Of a stretch of 64,000 bases of DNA, positions 22,210 through 36,092 are shown one piece after another. The notes beneath the pieces were generated by a model. The model was given only the letters and a program-made list of their open reading frames with translations. It was not told the DNA's origin and did not search any database. The stretch spans positions 2,232,001 to 2,296,000 of the forward strand of contig JAHRBC010000004.1 in assembly GCA_022702545.1 (NCBI GenBank), read 5' to 3'. The DNA comes from Phycomyces nitens (Eukaryota > Mucoromycota > Mucoromycetes > Mucorales > Phycomycetaceae). The position numbers and the translations under genes are program-made. Positions within the stretch are counted from its first letter, which is position 1. Each line of letters begins with the position of its first letter.

Positions 22210-24909
22210 GAGAGCTGATTCAGGATAATCAGACATCTATTTATTTATTTAATTTATTTATTTAATATTTTACTTTATTCAAAACCATCTATTGGTGAAT
22301 TAATTAAAATCGAGTGAATGTTTCTTCCATTCAATTAAACCAAAAACAAAGTGAGCAATGTATGCGATTAAGCTAGATCTCTGTATGAAATCTTATTGCG
22401 TTTGATGACTAGATATGTTCACTCATCCAAGATGAAAATAAGCATATGCTTTGGATCAGCGCTTTCCTTTTCTATATTTTTTGTACAAGTACATGGGACA
22501 TGTACTGGGTATCCTATGTGGTACACACATTACTGATAGATGTGTTATGTGTCTCTTGTACATAATTGATCTATTTTATAGATTATATAATACCAATTAG
22601 GTTTATTTTATCTTGGGAGCGAGACCTAGAATTACAGAAAAATAGGATATTATAGCATAAAAGGAAATCTATAAGAACTAATATTTTATCTTGTCTTTTC
22701 TTTTTTTAGTAAACCTGTGTAAAAAGGTTCGAAGATCCATTGCCCAAATACCCCTCTAGTCACTAGGTATAGATATTTACACATTCGCCATTTTATCTTT
22801 GATATTACTCATCTTTAATATCCAACAAGACTTTATATATCCTGTAAAATATCGAATCTGGGGATAATACCCACCAGATTGCTTTTATCTTTCAATTGTA
22901 TTTAAACCCATAATAGAGAGGTTTACTCTATAGCAGTACCTTTAATAATTACTCTAAAGTACATTTTTTACATGCAGAGAACCCAATTCCCACTGAAAAT
23001 CTTTAAAGCTATAATAGCATCAAATATATTGAATTAGTGATGGTTTAGAGTATTCCTAATAACCAAACTGACTCTACCTTGAGAAGTGAGTCAGGAAATA
23101 CAATCAACTAAAAGGCCTATTTGGTAAAAAGTTTATTAGAAATAAAAAAAATATGCAAATAAGTCTCGTATTGTTACTTTTGGGATTCTCTAGATACCGT
23201 TTAGCTTATGATTTTAATACAAAAAATTATTATTCCAAAAAAAAAGAGAGGATGCCTTTAGTAGATGTGGTGTGAATTATGAAATTTAAGCTTTTAATAA
23301 CGTACTTATCACAAGACTCTATTTTTTTAAGAAAAATACAAAGAGTCTTTATGAATTGAAAATGTGTACAAGTACAAATCATATGATCAAGGCTTTCGGT
23401 ATGTACTTTCCAGATTATGTGATCAAATTTAATATTAACTGTGTGAATTGTAACCTGGATCCTTCTTGGCAGCACTATTTCAAATTGATGGGATTTTTAT
23501 GAGTACTACTGTTTATTACTAGTATGGACTTTTCTATTTTATTTCTGATAATTATTTACTTGAGAATGTTCAACATAAGCGTTTATTTTATTTATTAATT
23601 TTATTTATTCGTTCTTAATGATTCATAAGCTACATACAATGTATTTATCTTTTTTTATCATACATACATACATATATATATATAAGATGATACAATTATC
23701 CAAGAAATACACAATCTTCCAATACAGGATATTTTCTTAAATTTATTGATTAGCTCTACCCTCTCCTTCTCTAGCTCCTCTCTTAATTTGGTGAGGATAT
23801 GCTTTACACATACTATATCCACAATTTTGAATGTAGAGTTATTGGAGACAGCAGTTGCATGACAATGGGTGGTGCTGTAGCACCACTCGCAATTTAAAGG
23901 CGAAAGCGAGATATGCATGCTCAAAGGTCATATAACAAAGCCTTTGTTAATAATTCTTCTTCAATCAATGAATTTTATCCTCGCATAGATGGCTCTATAA
24001 CCACCGTACATAGCCACTCGTATGTTCTCAGGATCCCAGTGGCTTTAAGTTTGCATTAGAAATCCATCAATAAAAACCAGTAGAAAAATAGAACAATAGG
24101 TTCAATTTATAAAAGCTAGTACTTGCGTTGCAATTTTTTTTTGTATTTTACAAAAGCATTTATAGTTTACACCTTTGATCTCTTTGTCAAGTATTCGTTT
24201 TAGCTAGTTTCCCGAGAAACACTGGAGAAGAGATCTTCACTTGTAAATAATGACCATAAAAATGGATAATAATGTGAAAATAAAGGAACCAATGCCAAGG
24301 GAGACGGTTTTCATATCAATCAACCATAAACTCATTCTATTCTGATGCGGATGACACTGACAGGGCATTCCATCTCATTATATTTTTTTTGGCAATACTT
24401 TAAAAAAAGTAAACACCAACAGCTACAAACATATACCTTCAACTTGAAAATTGGCAATATAGAATCTTGAGATACATTTGACAATAAAGGGAGATTTATG
24501 TTTCAAGTAATAGAAGATAGTGAATATAAAGGGGGATTTTAGCATCCAAATAATTTGTTTTAATACAGTGTTTTTTACTTGAGATTGAGACAACTTGAGA
24601 TTTCTTAGACAAAATCATATTATCAATTGAGACTCTTTTTCATTTAATTCTAAAAAAAATGGACTTGGTCATTATAGCCCTGAATAATAATCGCTAGTTC
24701 CTCTTTGGTACCAGTTGTTTTTCAAAAAAATAAAACATTTTTTAAGAAGATAAAACCTGTGGTACTCAAGAAAGACACAACTTGTTAAATTCATGGAATT
24801 AGTATGGATGTTCTGGACAGACATGACAAAACCAATGCTCTCACTCTCCATAACCAAGGCTGGATAAGATGTACTGTAACACAAATGATGGCTTTTTTTT
24901 TATTGGTTG
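22210..24909. other. AT-rich gene-free region
   Basis: Downstream of the lipase there is AT-rich DNA with A/T runs. One short minus-strand ORF (23658..23924) contains a charged segment TKLREELEKERVELI, but no start context, splice partners or family support it as a gene. I see nothing else. Confidence 0.45.
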
Positions 24910-25250
24910 GTCTAGATGTGGCGAAAGGCCTTGATGGTCTGTGAATCCAAAATTCAGGTCTGGGCTATACAATCAATTGTAGTTTTATTGACCAAGCAGG
25001 TTTTTTTTTATCAATACAAGAAGCAGCCAGCCAAGGTCAATGTGTGGAGATGGCTAGCTACAAGAGGCACTGCTACCCGTGACCCTCACAGAGCTCAATC
25101 TATTAAAATATCCATGGTTTCATTCACAAAACAAAACAAATGGTGCGTAATGAGAGTAGATGTTTCAAAATCATTTACTGTTTTGCTTAACCTAAACCCA
25201 GTCAATTGATCCAGAAGAGGTTGTCAAAGAAGAAAAAAAGAAGAAAAAAA
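24910..25250 (+). mobile_element. Possible relic of a DDE transposase
   Basis: The plus strand has a fragment with FIDQAGFF (about 24986-25010), followed in another frame by a W..RGTATRDPHR stretch (25047-25090). This order resembles the second acidic block of IS630/Tc1-like transposases (F-[IV]-D-E-[AS]-G-F, then a Trp-Arg-Gly block). No other catalytic blocks were found. Treat it as a weak suggestion. Confidence 0.25.
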
Positions 25251-27841
25251 GGTTTGGTAGGATTGCAGATGGACACAACGATTAATCAATGACCTTGATG
25301 ATCTGTGGTCACTCTATCGACTGGCTAAACACCTGCTTTTGATAATAAATCATTCTTCCAGCTTTAGTTGGGTTGAAACAACATCAAGAGTTGTCTTAAT
25401 ATTTTGCTTAATAATTCATGACAGAATGGCAAGTTTATTGTATTACACACTACCAAAAAATACTTGCAGACCGAGTCAGACACTGTAACTAGAAATGGTG
25501 ATCAAGAACCAAAACACACACACACACACATGTATGCTTGATTGCGAGCAGATTACCTTAAGACTCTTTAATTTTGACGTATTGGTCGGTGACAAGGAGA
25601 ATATTCAAACCTTTTTAGTGCTGGAATGCGAGTTGGATCCTTTGAACCCGTCAGGTTCTAAATTATTAAATAATGTATTGATTCCAATTACCAATGTTTC
25701 ATTCTCAACAAGTCTTCTAGACTTGTCTTGGTCTTCAAGGCTGGTCAGGGCTGGTCAGGGCTGGTCAAAGCTTATCGAGATGAGCTTTGGATATGATGCA
25801 AGATAGCACTGATATTTGCCTCAATAGACTTTATCAGCCTTGTAAATAAAATCACTATCTATTACCAAATAGTGCCACTGCATGTGCTCATGTTTATCAG
25901 TCCCATTCATCATAGTCTTGAGCATATATGACGCTTATTTAGAGCCAGCCAGCCATCCAGCTTGCCTGCCTATTGTTTCGGAATGACCTGTACCTTCTAG
26001 TAAATGGTCATAAATGCCTCAAGATTTATTCAAGGTATTTGGAGCCCCAGAATGTTGATTGTATCTTGATTGTATTATTTGTTTCATGTTTGCATGAAAC
26101 GCAGGGCTATTTATTTACAGATGAATATATCATTTAATGTTTAAACACACAATAGATTCTGGGGTCTGTGAATAACTGGATGGTGCCTAGATGGCAGTTG
26201 TAGTGATTTACAAGAGTCCAATAATGAATGGACCAATTGTAGTGGTGGCTATATGGATTATAACTTATGTAATTTTATGACCATAAAAAGGTATACTGAT
26301 AACAAGATATCTTGAGGCTTTTTTTTTATTATTATTTTTGGATATTGAAATCAGCAATACTAAAAAAAAAGTTTTTTTTCCCTTAATCCATTGACACACA
26401 TTGGGTTGATCGCTAGAATGTTACACAGGCACTCTGATGCCAAATCATTAAGCTGTCTTGAGAATGTGGGTCCTGGGTTTATTATGGTGTCATGGAGGTA
26501 AGCCATGAAGCCAAGAGCTTGTCATACACTAAAGAACATCCTGGTGGAATGTTATCCGGGAAAAATAAGCGGAAGTTTAGGCGGTACACTATCAAAGACT
26601 GACCAGGCCCTTGAGATCTTTCTTGGTTTTATTAATATTCAAGTACAGAAACCGTGTTCCAAGAGCAGATAGAATTCTCTATTTTTGATCTAGGATTATC
26701 TGTGAGGCAATAATGCCATTGTAAGGCCCACAGCTGTCAAATAATGTATATGCTTTCATTCTTTTACTATAAAAAAAATTTAGCTGTTGATTCGCGCGAG
26801 TAAAATAATAATTATTAAGATTAAAAAATAAATAAAAATAATGAGGGATTTGTGGAAATGAAGCCTGTTTTGGAATCTGTTCTATAAAATAATCTCCAAT
26901 AGCTCTCCATAAAAGAGAACAATCTACACATGGGGTGATTCCTTGTTTGTACCTTTTGGGTGTAACTATGGCGACCATGTTTCAGGCCGTATGTATTCCA
27001 TACCGATTTCCATGCTCAAATTAGTGAATTTGTTTAATTTTGTCCAAAAATCAATCGCCTTTAGATTTTAATCTATAGGGAACATTCGGCGCAATATATA
27101 CATATTTTCTCTATCTCTCTCTTTATTTGACAAATGGGATTTTATGAGCGATTTTTTTTTTAAAAAAAAAGAAAAAAAGATATTTTGGGATCATTTGAGT
27201 GGGGCAGGGTGAACAAAATCTATTTTTGATAGAGAAAACTCTATTAGGCTGTGCTTCCAAGTCAGTGAAAATGAGCCAGTCTCTTTCATTGTTCACATGA
27301 AATCCCCATAGTCATAGATTATGATGACGTCTATTGGACCATCAATAATATCTCTTTAATCATACCAATGGGAACCCTCCCAGCCCACATCGCGGTAGAC
27401 AGGTGACACTTGCAGTGTTATGATTTTTTCTTGTTTAAAGATTAATGCCCTTGTCAAACTATGACTAAAATGACGGCTTGTGTTCAATGATATTCTGTCA
27501 CAATTATTATTGGCTTCAAGTTGGATCCACCAATAACAAACAAAATTTGGAAATATAATTAGGAGAACATTGTGATTCTACTCCTTGGATCTCATGCTCC
27601 TAAGATGATAATGTTGTGCAAAATGGTTTGGGATCAATAGTATTAAAATGGCTGTTAAAAAACTGGACAGCACATTAGTCTAGTCGGATAGGTACAAGTA
27701 TATACAGAAATGAAGAAAAAGAAAAAGTCAACAGGAATACAGATGATAAAGATGCTTGGATGAGTGTGAATTGTTGAGGGATAAATGACAGGGTCTATGG
27801 GACTCATGGTCATTTTGGGTATTTGGTGATGGTAAAGGAGG
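25251..27841. other. AT-rich gene-free region
   Basis: No supported gene. It contains a CA microsatellite at about 25514-25530 and a short 10-bp tandem repeat at 25741-25767. Short ORFs on both strands are unsupported. Confidence 0.45.
25741..25767. repeat. Short 10-bp direct repeat (CTGGTCAGGG)
   Basis: Two perfect copies of CTGGTCAGGG and a third partial copy stand head to tail. They lie in non-coding DNA. Confidence 0.8.
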
Positions 27842-30437
27842 TTAGAGAGTGCTGGACCGATTGTAGACCAAGAGATTAGGGCCGTTTGATTGAGAAGTTG
27901 AAGTGTTGCGTCTTCGAAGATTCTTTTCTTCCATGTCGTTCTGCTCAAACTCCTCGAGTTGCTCTGAAGGCAACAGGACTGCACGATCAATGGACGCAGG
28001 CAAACCTTTATGATTGTTTTGCAGATGATTAGATTGGGCTTGCCTATACTTTGGCTGGTGCTTACCTCGATGTCTACCACGGTACATGAGTGCAATCAAG
28101 ACTAATTTGCTGAGCGTGCGGTACTGACCTGCTTGGGACGTTGTGGTACCAGGATATCCAGTGGAAGCCCCGACATTGCCAAATGCCGAGACACATTCAT
28201 AAATGACGGTTGCTATGGTGATTGGAGACGGGGACATGATGGCTTGGGATTCAATCACACAGATTGTGAATACACCGCAAATGACCCAGCAAATATCGCT
28301 CGTCAACTGGCGCTGGATCTGGGTAATCACAAAGAAATCTGGGCCTCGCAAGACCTTTCGTGAGGCCGTCATTACACTGGAGATGGTAGGGTGACGACGC
28401 AGCTTGATAAAGGGTGCAGGACCGTTGAGATCTTGGTCACTGAATTCGACCTTTTCATCATCATTATCGCCTCGATAGATGCCGAGGGCGCGTTCCTTGA
28501 GGGTGTGCATAAGTCATTGTGTTTGAACAATAAAGAAATGCAATGCACTGCACTGCGCGCCAAAGAGCAGATATTCTTGCTTACCTGGTAAATATTGCTG
28601 TTCCTCATCGAGATTGCTACGGGATAGACACTGATATACATTGCCACAATATAGACAAGCTGAGTACCTGGATTGATGTCTGCCAAACTCAGGACACTGA
28701 ATCCGGCTGTTAAGGGGGAGGTAAATAAAGACTGTAATCTCATAACTCATGCATTAATTGTCACTTGCCATTACGGGTTGCCACGGACTGGAAAATGCTG
28801 TCTAGGATCCTTGATCCCCACTCGATGCCATCGAGAACAGGGAGCCAGTAGTTGAGAGACAAGAACGCCACGACTTCAGTCAAGGTGATGAGGACGAGAA
28901 TGATGAGCAGCCACCAGGTCTGTGTGGCTGGAAACAGGGTTGTGTAGCAACGACGAGGATGCTCGAGAAGAAATCTAAACGTCTCTCTTCGCAGGGATCG
29001 TGATTCCGGGGTCAGTTTGTAGAGACACCAGATGATGAAGCGCAGGACAATGGCATACGCCGTGTTTCCTACCAAGATCAATATGATGGCAAAAATGAGT
29101 GGAGCAGGCGAATTGCGAAAGGGCGACATGCTGTCATTGAGCAGGGAGAGGCCTAGGTTGTTAAACGCAGATATACTGAGGAAGAAGGAGTAAAACCAAG
29201 GGTTGACAGGTCCGTTTGGATTGGACGTCTTGAGGACATCAGTAGTATATGAGGAGGCGGCGGCTTCGATGCGAAAAAACAGGGCAAACAAGACGATGAT
29301 GCCAATGTAGTATATAGGCACGAGCTTAGATAGCATGTCCAGGGCTCTATATTCGACACCTCCAAGAGAATAACGCTGTTCTCGTGTCAGTTGGCTTTTA
29401 TCGATTGGCTGGCGCATGATATCATCATAGTGATCGGCGTCTTGGTTATCGGTTTCCGAATTGCTGTGGATAGTATAGGTGTCATCAGCCATCTTCTTCA
29501 AGACCTGCTCTATCCGGCGCGTCTTCTCTAGACGCATTCGGGCATTCTCTCTCTGCCGGATGATGTTGTCTGCAAATGCAATACCCTGTGGCCCAGACAC
29601 CTGGGGCTCCGTGGTCTCGGCCGGGCTGTCGATTGTGGTGACACGGCGGAGGTGGTGATGCGGTGTGTCTTCAGGCATTGTGGGTGATGGTGAGTGCTCA
29701 GAACAATCGTGAGAATCAGCACTTGATTGAGGTGTGGGGTCATAGGGGTGCATTGGTTGGGACAATTGGCTCTCGATATCGACTTGGGTGGGATGGATGT
29801 GAGAAGGCTCAGTTGAAGGAGTGTCTTGGATCTCCTTTTGCTGCTTCTCGACATATGCGTGGATGAGTTTATAAATGTCGTTTGGAGGGTTGGCTTCGGT
29901 ATCCAGCGAAAGACGGCGGCTATTAAAGAGGCCTCGGATGCCCTTTGTTCCCGAGACTGGAGTAGAACGAGTGGACGCAAAGGACATTCGTCGGTTGCGA
30001 TTAGGAGCAGGTTCGTCTGGTGTGTTCTGCCGATCCAATGCCATCTGGCGGCGGTGTTCTTCTCTCAACCGCCTGGCCTTGTTGAATATAAGGGTGTCTT
30101 CGAATCGCTTGGAGAAGTAATATTTCCGAACATGGACAACCACGATGGATATGAAAATGTGGGAGCCAATGAATGAATTGAAGAACATGATAAGGCTTTT
30201 GTAGGTGCCCATTGATGACATTTGGATGACATTGAGGCCAGTGTTTGTGCAGGCTGTGGTTGTTGAGAATAAGACGTCAATGTATGCCCAGTTAGTTCCA
30301 GGCTCAAAGTAGTAGAATGCAGTGGATACGAAGATGATGATGGCGATATAGGTATAGTGAAGCTCTAGGAAATGCATCTTTGTTTCCCAGAATTGGCGCA
30401 ACTTCTCCCTCATATCGACAAACATCCGAGGCATCAT
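27842..30437 (-). CDS. TRK1: TRK-type high-affinity potassium transporter
   Basis: Four exons on the minus strand: 30437..28769, 28706..28585, 28495..28066 and 28005..27842, giving 794 residues. Fungal TRK proteins import K+ across the plasma membrane using four membrane-pore-membrane units. All four pore loops are visible with their filter glycine: TTTACTNTGLN, SAFNNLGLS, QSVATRNAGFS and SAFGNVGASTGYPG. A long hydrophilic loop of about 280 residues follows the first unit, as in yeast Trk1, and carries many Ser, Pro and Gln residues. The late block RGRHRGLPASIDRAVLLP is a TRK family signature. Intron 1 needs a GC donor (AATG|GCAAGT); the others are GT-AG. The C-terminal tail is short and polar. 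The gene appears intact. Confidence 0.95.
28707..28768 (-). other. GC-AG intron in the TRK gene
   Basis: On the minus strand the donor is AATG|GCAAGTGA and the acceptor TTAACAG|CCGG. The splice creates TRNAGFSV, which is the conserved third pore loop. The nearest GT, two bases into GTGA, would put the next exon out of frame. If retained, the intron reaches a TGA after two codons. Confidence 0.8.
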
Positions 30438-31989
30438 GGATTAGGGTGGGGATAAAACTGGAGGCAAGGAGAAGGACTCCTAGACCAAGAGAAAAGAAGT
30501 AAGAGCAGAGAAAGAGTGGTCGAATCAGAAAATATTTAAGAAATGAAAAAAAAAGTTAAATAAATCGCCCCGAAAGACCAAGACTGGCGAGGGCGCTCTG
30601 TGGATGTGACTGTGGATTCTATAAGGCGCCCCTGGTATTATCGGCCAAGCTTACTTTGAATGGTTACAAAAAGGTTGCTAAATTAGTGTACCAGTGTCCA
30701 GAAAGGGTGAAATCGCATCCGTGGTTGAGTTTTACTTGATTTGGAGTTGTGTCGGAGTGCCATGCTTGATGACCAATGTGTCATTATGTTATGTGCTTTT
30801 TGATACACGGCATGCCAACGAGCCTGTTTGGGAAGACAGAAAGAGGCCATTTAGCCCCCCCCCCCCCCCCCACAAATACACACTTTGTACCCAAGGCTGC
30901 CCAGACATTAGACGCCAAGTACTTGCCAAAAAAAACACCTCTTGTATTCTCTGCCTAATGTTGCAGACCCAAAGAGCCACAAGAGGTAACCATGTGAAAT
31001 TATAGGCACCATGGCCGTTTGACCTTGTGTTTCTGTATGGCAATACTATCATTCTTTTGCACTTGGTGATCTAGCTTTATTTTGAAGCAAAAGAAAATAA
31101 GCTTTTTTTTTGGTGAGGAAAGAGTCTTCACAAGCACCACCTCAGGTTTCAGTCCTTAAAGAGGTCTTTGACCAAATGAGTCGAGAAACCTAGGAGGGAA
31201 TATAACACCTGATTTTCTTTTTCTAGTCAATTATACCAAATGGCTAGGAAATGCTTTTTTAAAACAAATTAACTCTTGTACATCTGAATTCTCGAGTGCA
31301 AGGATGAAACGACCAGCAATAAAAACTCATGTTTAGTGAAATCCGGCTGTAACTATGAAAAGATTATATTGAAAGGGTACTGATCAGACCCTTTTTTGAT
31401 GATTGACGCTGGGAGCTAAATGTCAGCATCACCATCACTATCACCATATGTATGGAATCGCACCATTCATTATCAAAGCCATTTATATATATATGTATTA
31501 ATGATCATACGTCCTTTTTTTTCCGGACAGCCATATCCATAGCCTCCAACATATGGCGAATAACCATCGATATCTTCTTTTCCAAGCAATTAATCAATCA
31601 ATCTTGCCATCTTATGTTTTGCACTGGATGGTTTTGGGATACTTGGCCAGAATTGAAATCACAAAGGTGTTATGGGGTATATGTAGCAATCGTTCAATCC
31701 AGCACTGATTTGCCTCACAAGTGTCATCCCAGCCCCTTTTTCTACTTGATCCAACATCTATGCTTGAGTTTGTAACAGATTCATGGATATCAAAGTGTTG
31801 TATGTCTCTTTTGAATCGTATCATCTCAATGATAAAAAAAAACGTAATCATTAGATTACAAAACATGTTTGATCATTAGAGATGTGATGTAAAAAAAAAA
31901 GAGGGTCATGCTACAATATTGGATCAAAACCAGGATACAATGTATAGAGATTGAGACATGCAACTGCATTTACCAAAGATCAATAATTA
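30438..31989. other. Spacer upstream of the TRK gene, no gene seen
   Basis: AT-rich region including the likely promoter of the minus-strand TRK gene. It contains a run of 17 C residues at 30855-30871. Small ORFs here are unsupported. Confidence 0.45.
30855..30871. repeat. Poly-C homopolymer tract (17 C)
   Basis: Seventeen consecutive C residues, unusual in this AT-rich DNA and prone to sequencing error or slippage. Confidence 0.9.
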
Positions 31990-32545
31990 CTAATGAACAT
32001 TAGTTGCGCCATCTTGTGAATGAAATGAATAAAGAATCCTAGGGTTGGACATTTGGCCAGCCAACTCACTTGAAACACAATCGGCAATTACATTTCCAAA
32101 CCTACTGTACACTGTACTACTCGTAGATACTAAAACCACAGTTTAGCGGTGGCTCGGTCATGGTTTGGGGCTGGTCCTCTAAATACTATAATCAGCACTC
32201 TCGAGCTTAGCATTAAACCTTGCGAGAGAAAACCTTTGATATTATAGCCAGCCTTATGACAGCAAGTGTGTCCACTACAGATCTAATGTCCATTTTTTTA
32301 GACCAAGACTACCTTTAGATTGGAAGGCAGTGATCGAGTGAAAACGCACCAGACAGTCCAGACCTTGGTCCTATTGAGAACTTGTGGGTATATTTCGGTC
32401 GTATGGTATAGGACAAGAGCACTAGCCCCAAGAGACATTAGGGAGCTGGATTCTGTATCTCATGGAAAACACTTTATGCCAATCTCAAATCGTATAAATC
32501 AAATAAAGGAGACAAGAGCTGGAACAGAATCCTCACTCTAATAAA
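31990..32545 (+). mobile_element. Decayed Tc1/mariner-type transposon copy D
   Basis: Two diagnostic blocks of Tc1 transposases lie in order on the plus strand. SGGSVMVWGWS is at about 32142-32175. PDSPDLGPIENLWVYF is at about 32350-32400 and corresponds to the conserved sequence ending in the third acidic catalytic residue. TLYANLKSYK-like C-terminal sequence follows at about 32470-32500. Stops and frame changes between blocks show that the copy is dead. Copy D has the opposite orientation to A-C. The N-terminal DNA-binding part is not recognisable and the ends are approximate. Confidence 0.75.
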
Positions 32546-35500
32546 TGGTCTTTGTTATTATTAAATATTGTATATATATCTATTCATGTGGTCTTGGAAG
32601 TGGCAAGGTAAAGAGTGGGCAAAATGCAATGCGAGTTGAAAGATGTTTTTTTTTTTTATTTGACACATATTGAAACGATCCATTATTACAGCAAGTCTGC
32701 GTGTCTTTTTTTCTTTTTCTTTTTGAGATCATTAACAAAGAGTAGCTTGATTATTCTTTATTATTTTTAACTATTGGTAAATATTGTATGGTATAACATT
32801 ACTTTTAACTATTAAAGTGGGATAGGAACATAAAGGCATTTATAGTGCCAAAACATAAATCCATAAACTAGAAAAACCCTTGTTCAAAGACAATATGAAG
32901 TAAATTTCATACTGCAGATTTATGTTTTCCAATTTTTTCTTCTGCTTGGGTTCCGTTGGCATTCTAATTTACAGATACAATAGCCTTTTGGAATTGAGGT
33001 CCTGTATTGAATTCAGTGATTGTACAAACAGAAAAAAAAGGCTTGTAGGAAGCCAATAACACCATAGACAGGTTCCTGAATGAACAAGGTACCTGGTATT
33101 ATGGTATTTCTGTAATTCATTTATTCAATTGATTATCTGTGTTACAGATATCAAGCATCTTTACTACAGTTTGGTAACCTTCCTGATTCATATTATTAGC
33201 AATTCAGATATCAAAAAGGGACGTTACCTCGGGAGTATTTTGGAGAAGAGTACAAAGATAATGCATGTCGCCGTCTCTAGGAGATACAGTGTAAGTATAC
33301 TCAGTAATCCTCCGATGTTATCTTTTTAAAAAAATAAACTAAAATAAAATAAAGGTGCTTTGGATATCCAGAATAGTAAAGATGCTAATTTGTTTATGCT
33401 AGAGTGTATGGTAGGATATCAAAGTATAAGAAAAATAGCCAAGGTGACTCAAAGTAGGTACGTATCTAACAAAAAATTCTTGCATCTCATTTCGTACTAG
33501 AGCTTAATGTCTTGAATAATTGACCTTTACTTGCATAGATATATGACAGATTCAATTGTTGGTTTTAAACCGTCCTGTTCGAATAACCTTTAATCGTTTG
33601 GTTTTTGATGCAAGATATAGCAATTACTATATTTTCAGCTGATTGTCTCGAGTTTTTGTAGACAGGTCTTTGTACATTATCTGTATTTAATACACTGTTA
33701 CCTAAACATTATTGAGCTCTCTGATTTTCAGGCATACTTTATTATTATATATATGCTTATATTTTTGACTTTCAAAGTGTTTAAATAAGACACTTTTACA
33801 AACAAGTTACAAAAAAAGAGAGAGACAAAGTCCATTGCAGCTGTACTGGATGCTTGCCAACTAAAAAAATTGGAATTCTTATTGGTATGCATTCTCTGTA
33901 GAATACAAGAGTGAAATAAGACCTGGTCTGTAGAAAAATAATCTCGTGTCAAAAGATCCAACTTTTTTTTAAATAGAAATAAAGGGTGCTTGAAAGAAAG
34001 TTTGTTAAAAGTCGCCATTAAACTTTGGATAGGATTATAAAACACATCAAATAATTGAATTTTATATATGCTGTATTCATTATAATTGTATATTAAAGTA
34101 CATTGGAATATCCAAAAGATAATAGAAATACATATAGGATGTACCTTTTCAATACACTGCTCATAAAAGTCCCTACTAAATGACAAGTAAAATACCAATA
34201 CGAATAGTTATAGTTGATCAGATCCTCAAAGACTTGGAATTCATGCAAACAATGGTACTCGTGGTATAATTGGCCAGAATTTTGTAATTCCGACATTTTT
34301 AATGAATGGCAGCAGAGACTCGAGGAAATGGTCTGAATTAAAGACAGGATTATGTTACATTCAATGCAGTAGTGGTAAGTAATGCTATGCAAGGGTAAGT
34401 GCTAGCAGAGATAATTCATAATACAATGCGTATTCAACTAGCCACTCATTTTAAAATCTTGACAATCTTGTCCCGAGTAGCAGATGCTTTGTCATGAAGC
34501 ATCTAATCAAAGAAGAAAAGCTAGTCGCCCAAGTGCAAGCTATATGAGAATACTGAATATAGAACAAATTGGTTTAAAACCTGGCCATACTTTCAAACTT
34601 TGGACATATTATTCTTGCTCTAAACCAACAATAAATAAATAAATAAAAGCTATGCATTTTCCTAATATTTTTTTTTAAAAACGCAAGAATACGAGAAGCA
34701 TTGTCTGTACTATTACGGCGAATGAGAATGTTGTATATATATTATCTTTGTAACTACTGGTAAAGAATTCAATAATAAAAAAATACTCGAGTACTGTGAG
34801 AAACCAAGCTCTTGAAAAGCCAATGCCCCGAGCAGTCCCCTTTAAGATGGAAGAAACTTGTCAAAGACTTGAAAAAAAAACTATGAATGAGCTTTGTAAA
34901 TTACATTTTTCGAATGAAATAAAGTGGTTATGCTCCAATTATTGACATTATGGCATAGATATATTATACGCAAAACTACTTCATAATTGCCATGTAATAT
35001 TATCGAGCCATCTACTTGGCTCGGCTATCAGAGCATCTTTGGTTACTCTTTGCCAAGTATTTTGTCGAGTATTACGTCCAAGATGGCTATTTTTAACTCG
35101 GTGTTTCAAGGACACTGTTCAGATTACTCGTTTCCCAATTCGTCTTTGATCAGGCTATACAGTTTAGTTCTTGAATATCAAAAACTGTAATTATGGTTTA
35201 ATGTAACAAAAGAGAGAGAGATATTTACTGTTTTTCTGGAAAGTAACAAGTGGTCTCCAAGATAATTAACCTTTCAAAACATTGATTATTAAGGCAACAA
35301 TCGGTTCCATACTGATCGTAAAAAACAATAAGTTAGCTTTATTTGGAGGGTTCTTGTGACAGTCCATATTTGTTCATTTTATTTTCCCAGGTGTGCAATT
35401 GGATTGTTTGAAAAGGTGCTTAGTGCAGTTGAATTTACAATTCTCGAGTGCCTTTCTTTATTGAGAGAGATGCTTAAATCTCTATATAATTTCTATTGGC

Positions 35501-36059
35501 TTTGTACCAACCAAAGACATGTTTAGTTGATGCCATTGTACGAGATGTTTTCTTATAAAATAACTATATTATTATTATTATTTTTAAAAAAAAGAGTGAA
35601 ATGAAACAAATGGACGTTTCAATTGAATCAGGTATTACACATATACAACCACAATTGCTACATGTGATTTATCTCTATAATACCATACATTTCTCCTCGA
35701 CGGATAGACAACCATGACCGTTCCTTGTGGCTACAAAATATATCCCTCGTGCGTCATTACACAACAAAATAGCTCAAAGACATGTCCATGATTGCAGGTC
35801 GTGTTAAGATGATGCTTTATTCTTAAGGCTCAATTACAACTGCTAACCATAATTACAAAGTATTCTCATGATAATCCTCCCAGACGATATGTAATACAAA
35901 TAATAGAGATGGTAAAGATACCTTGACATCTTACCAGACCTTTGGAGGGATCACAGCAGAACCGTGCACCTGCCCTGGTCTGATGCAGTAAGATCTGACA
36001 CGATGTAATATTAACCCATTTCAGAAACAAATATTGTGTTGTACTAGAAACTAGAATAA

Positions 36060-36092
<33 letters not shown>

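Noticed and set aside
22728..22740. GGTTCGAAG sequence resembling a tRNA B box
   Set aside because: No matching A box or cloverleaf stems at tRNA distances.
33728..34198. 156-residue minus-strand ORF
   Set aside because: Composition (Phe, Ile, Tyr, Ser) fits chance translation of AT-rich DNA; no motif or splice partners.
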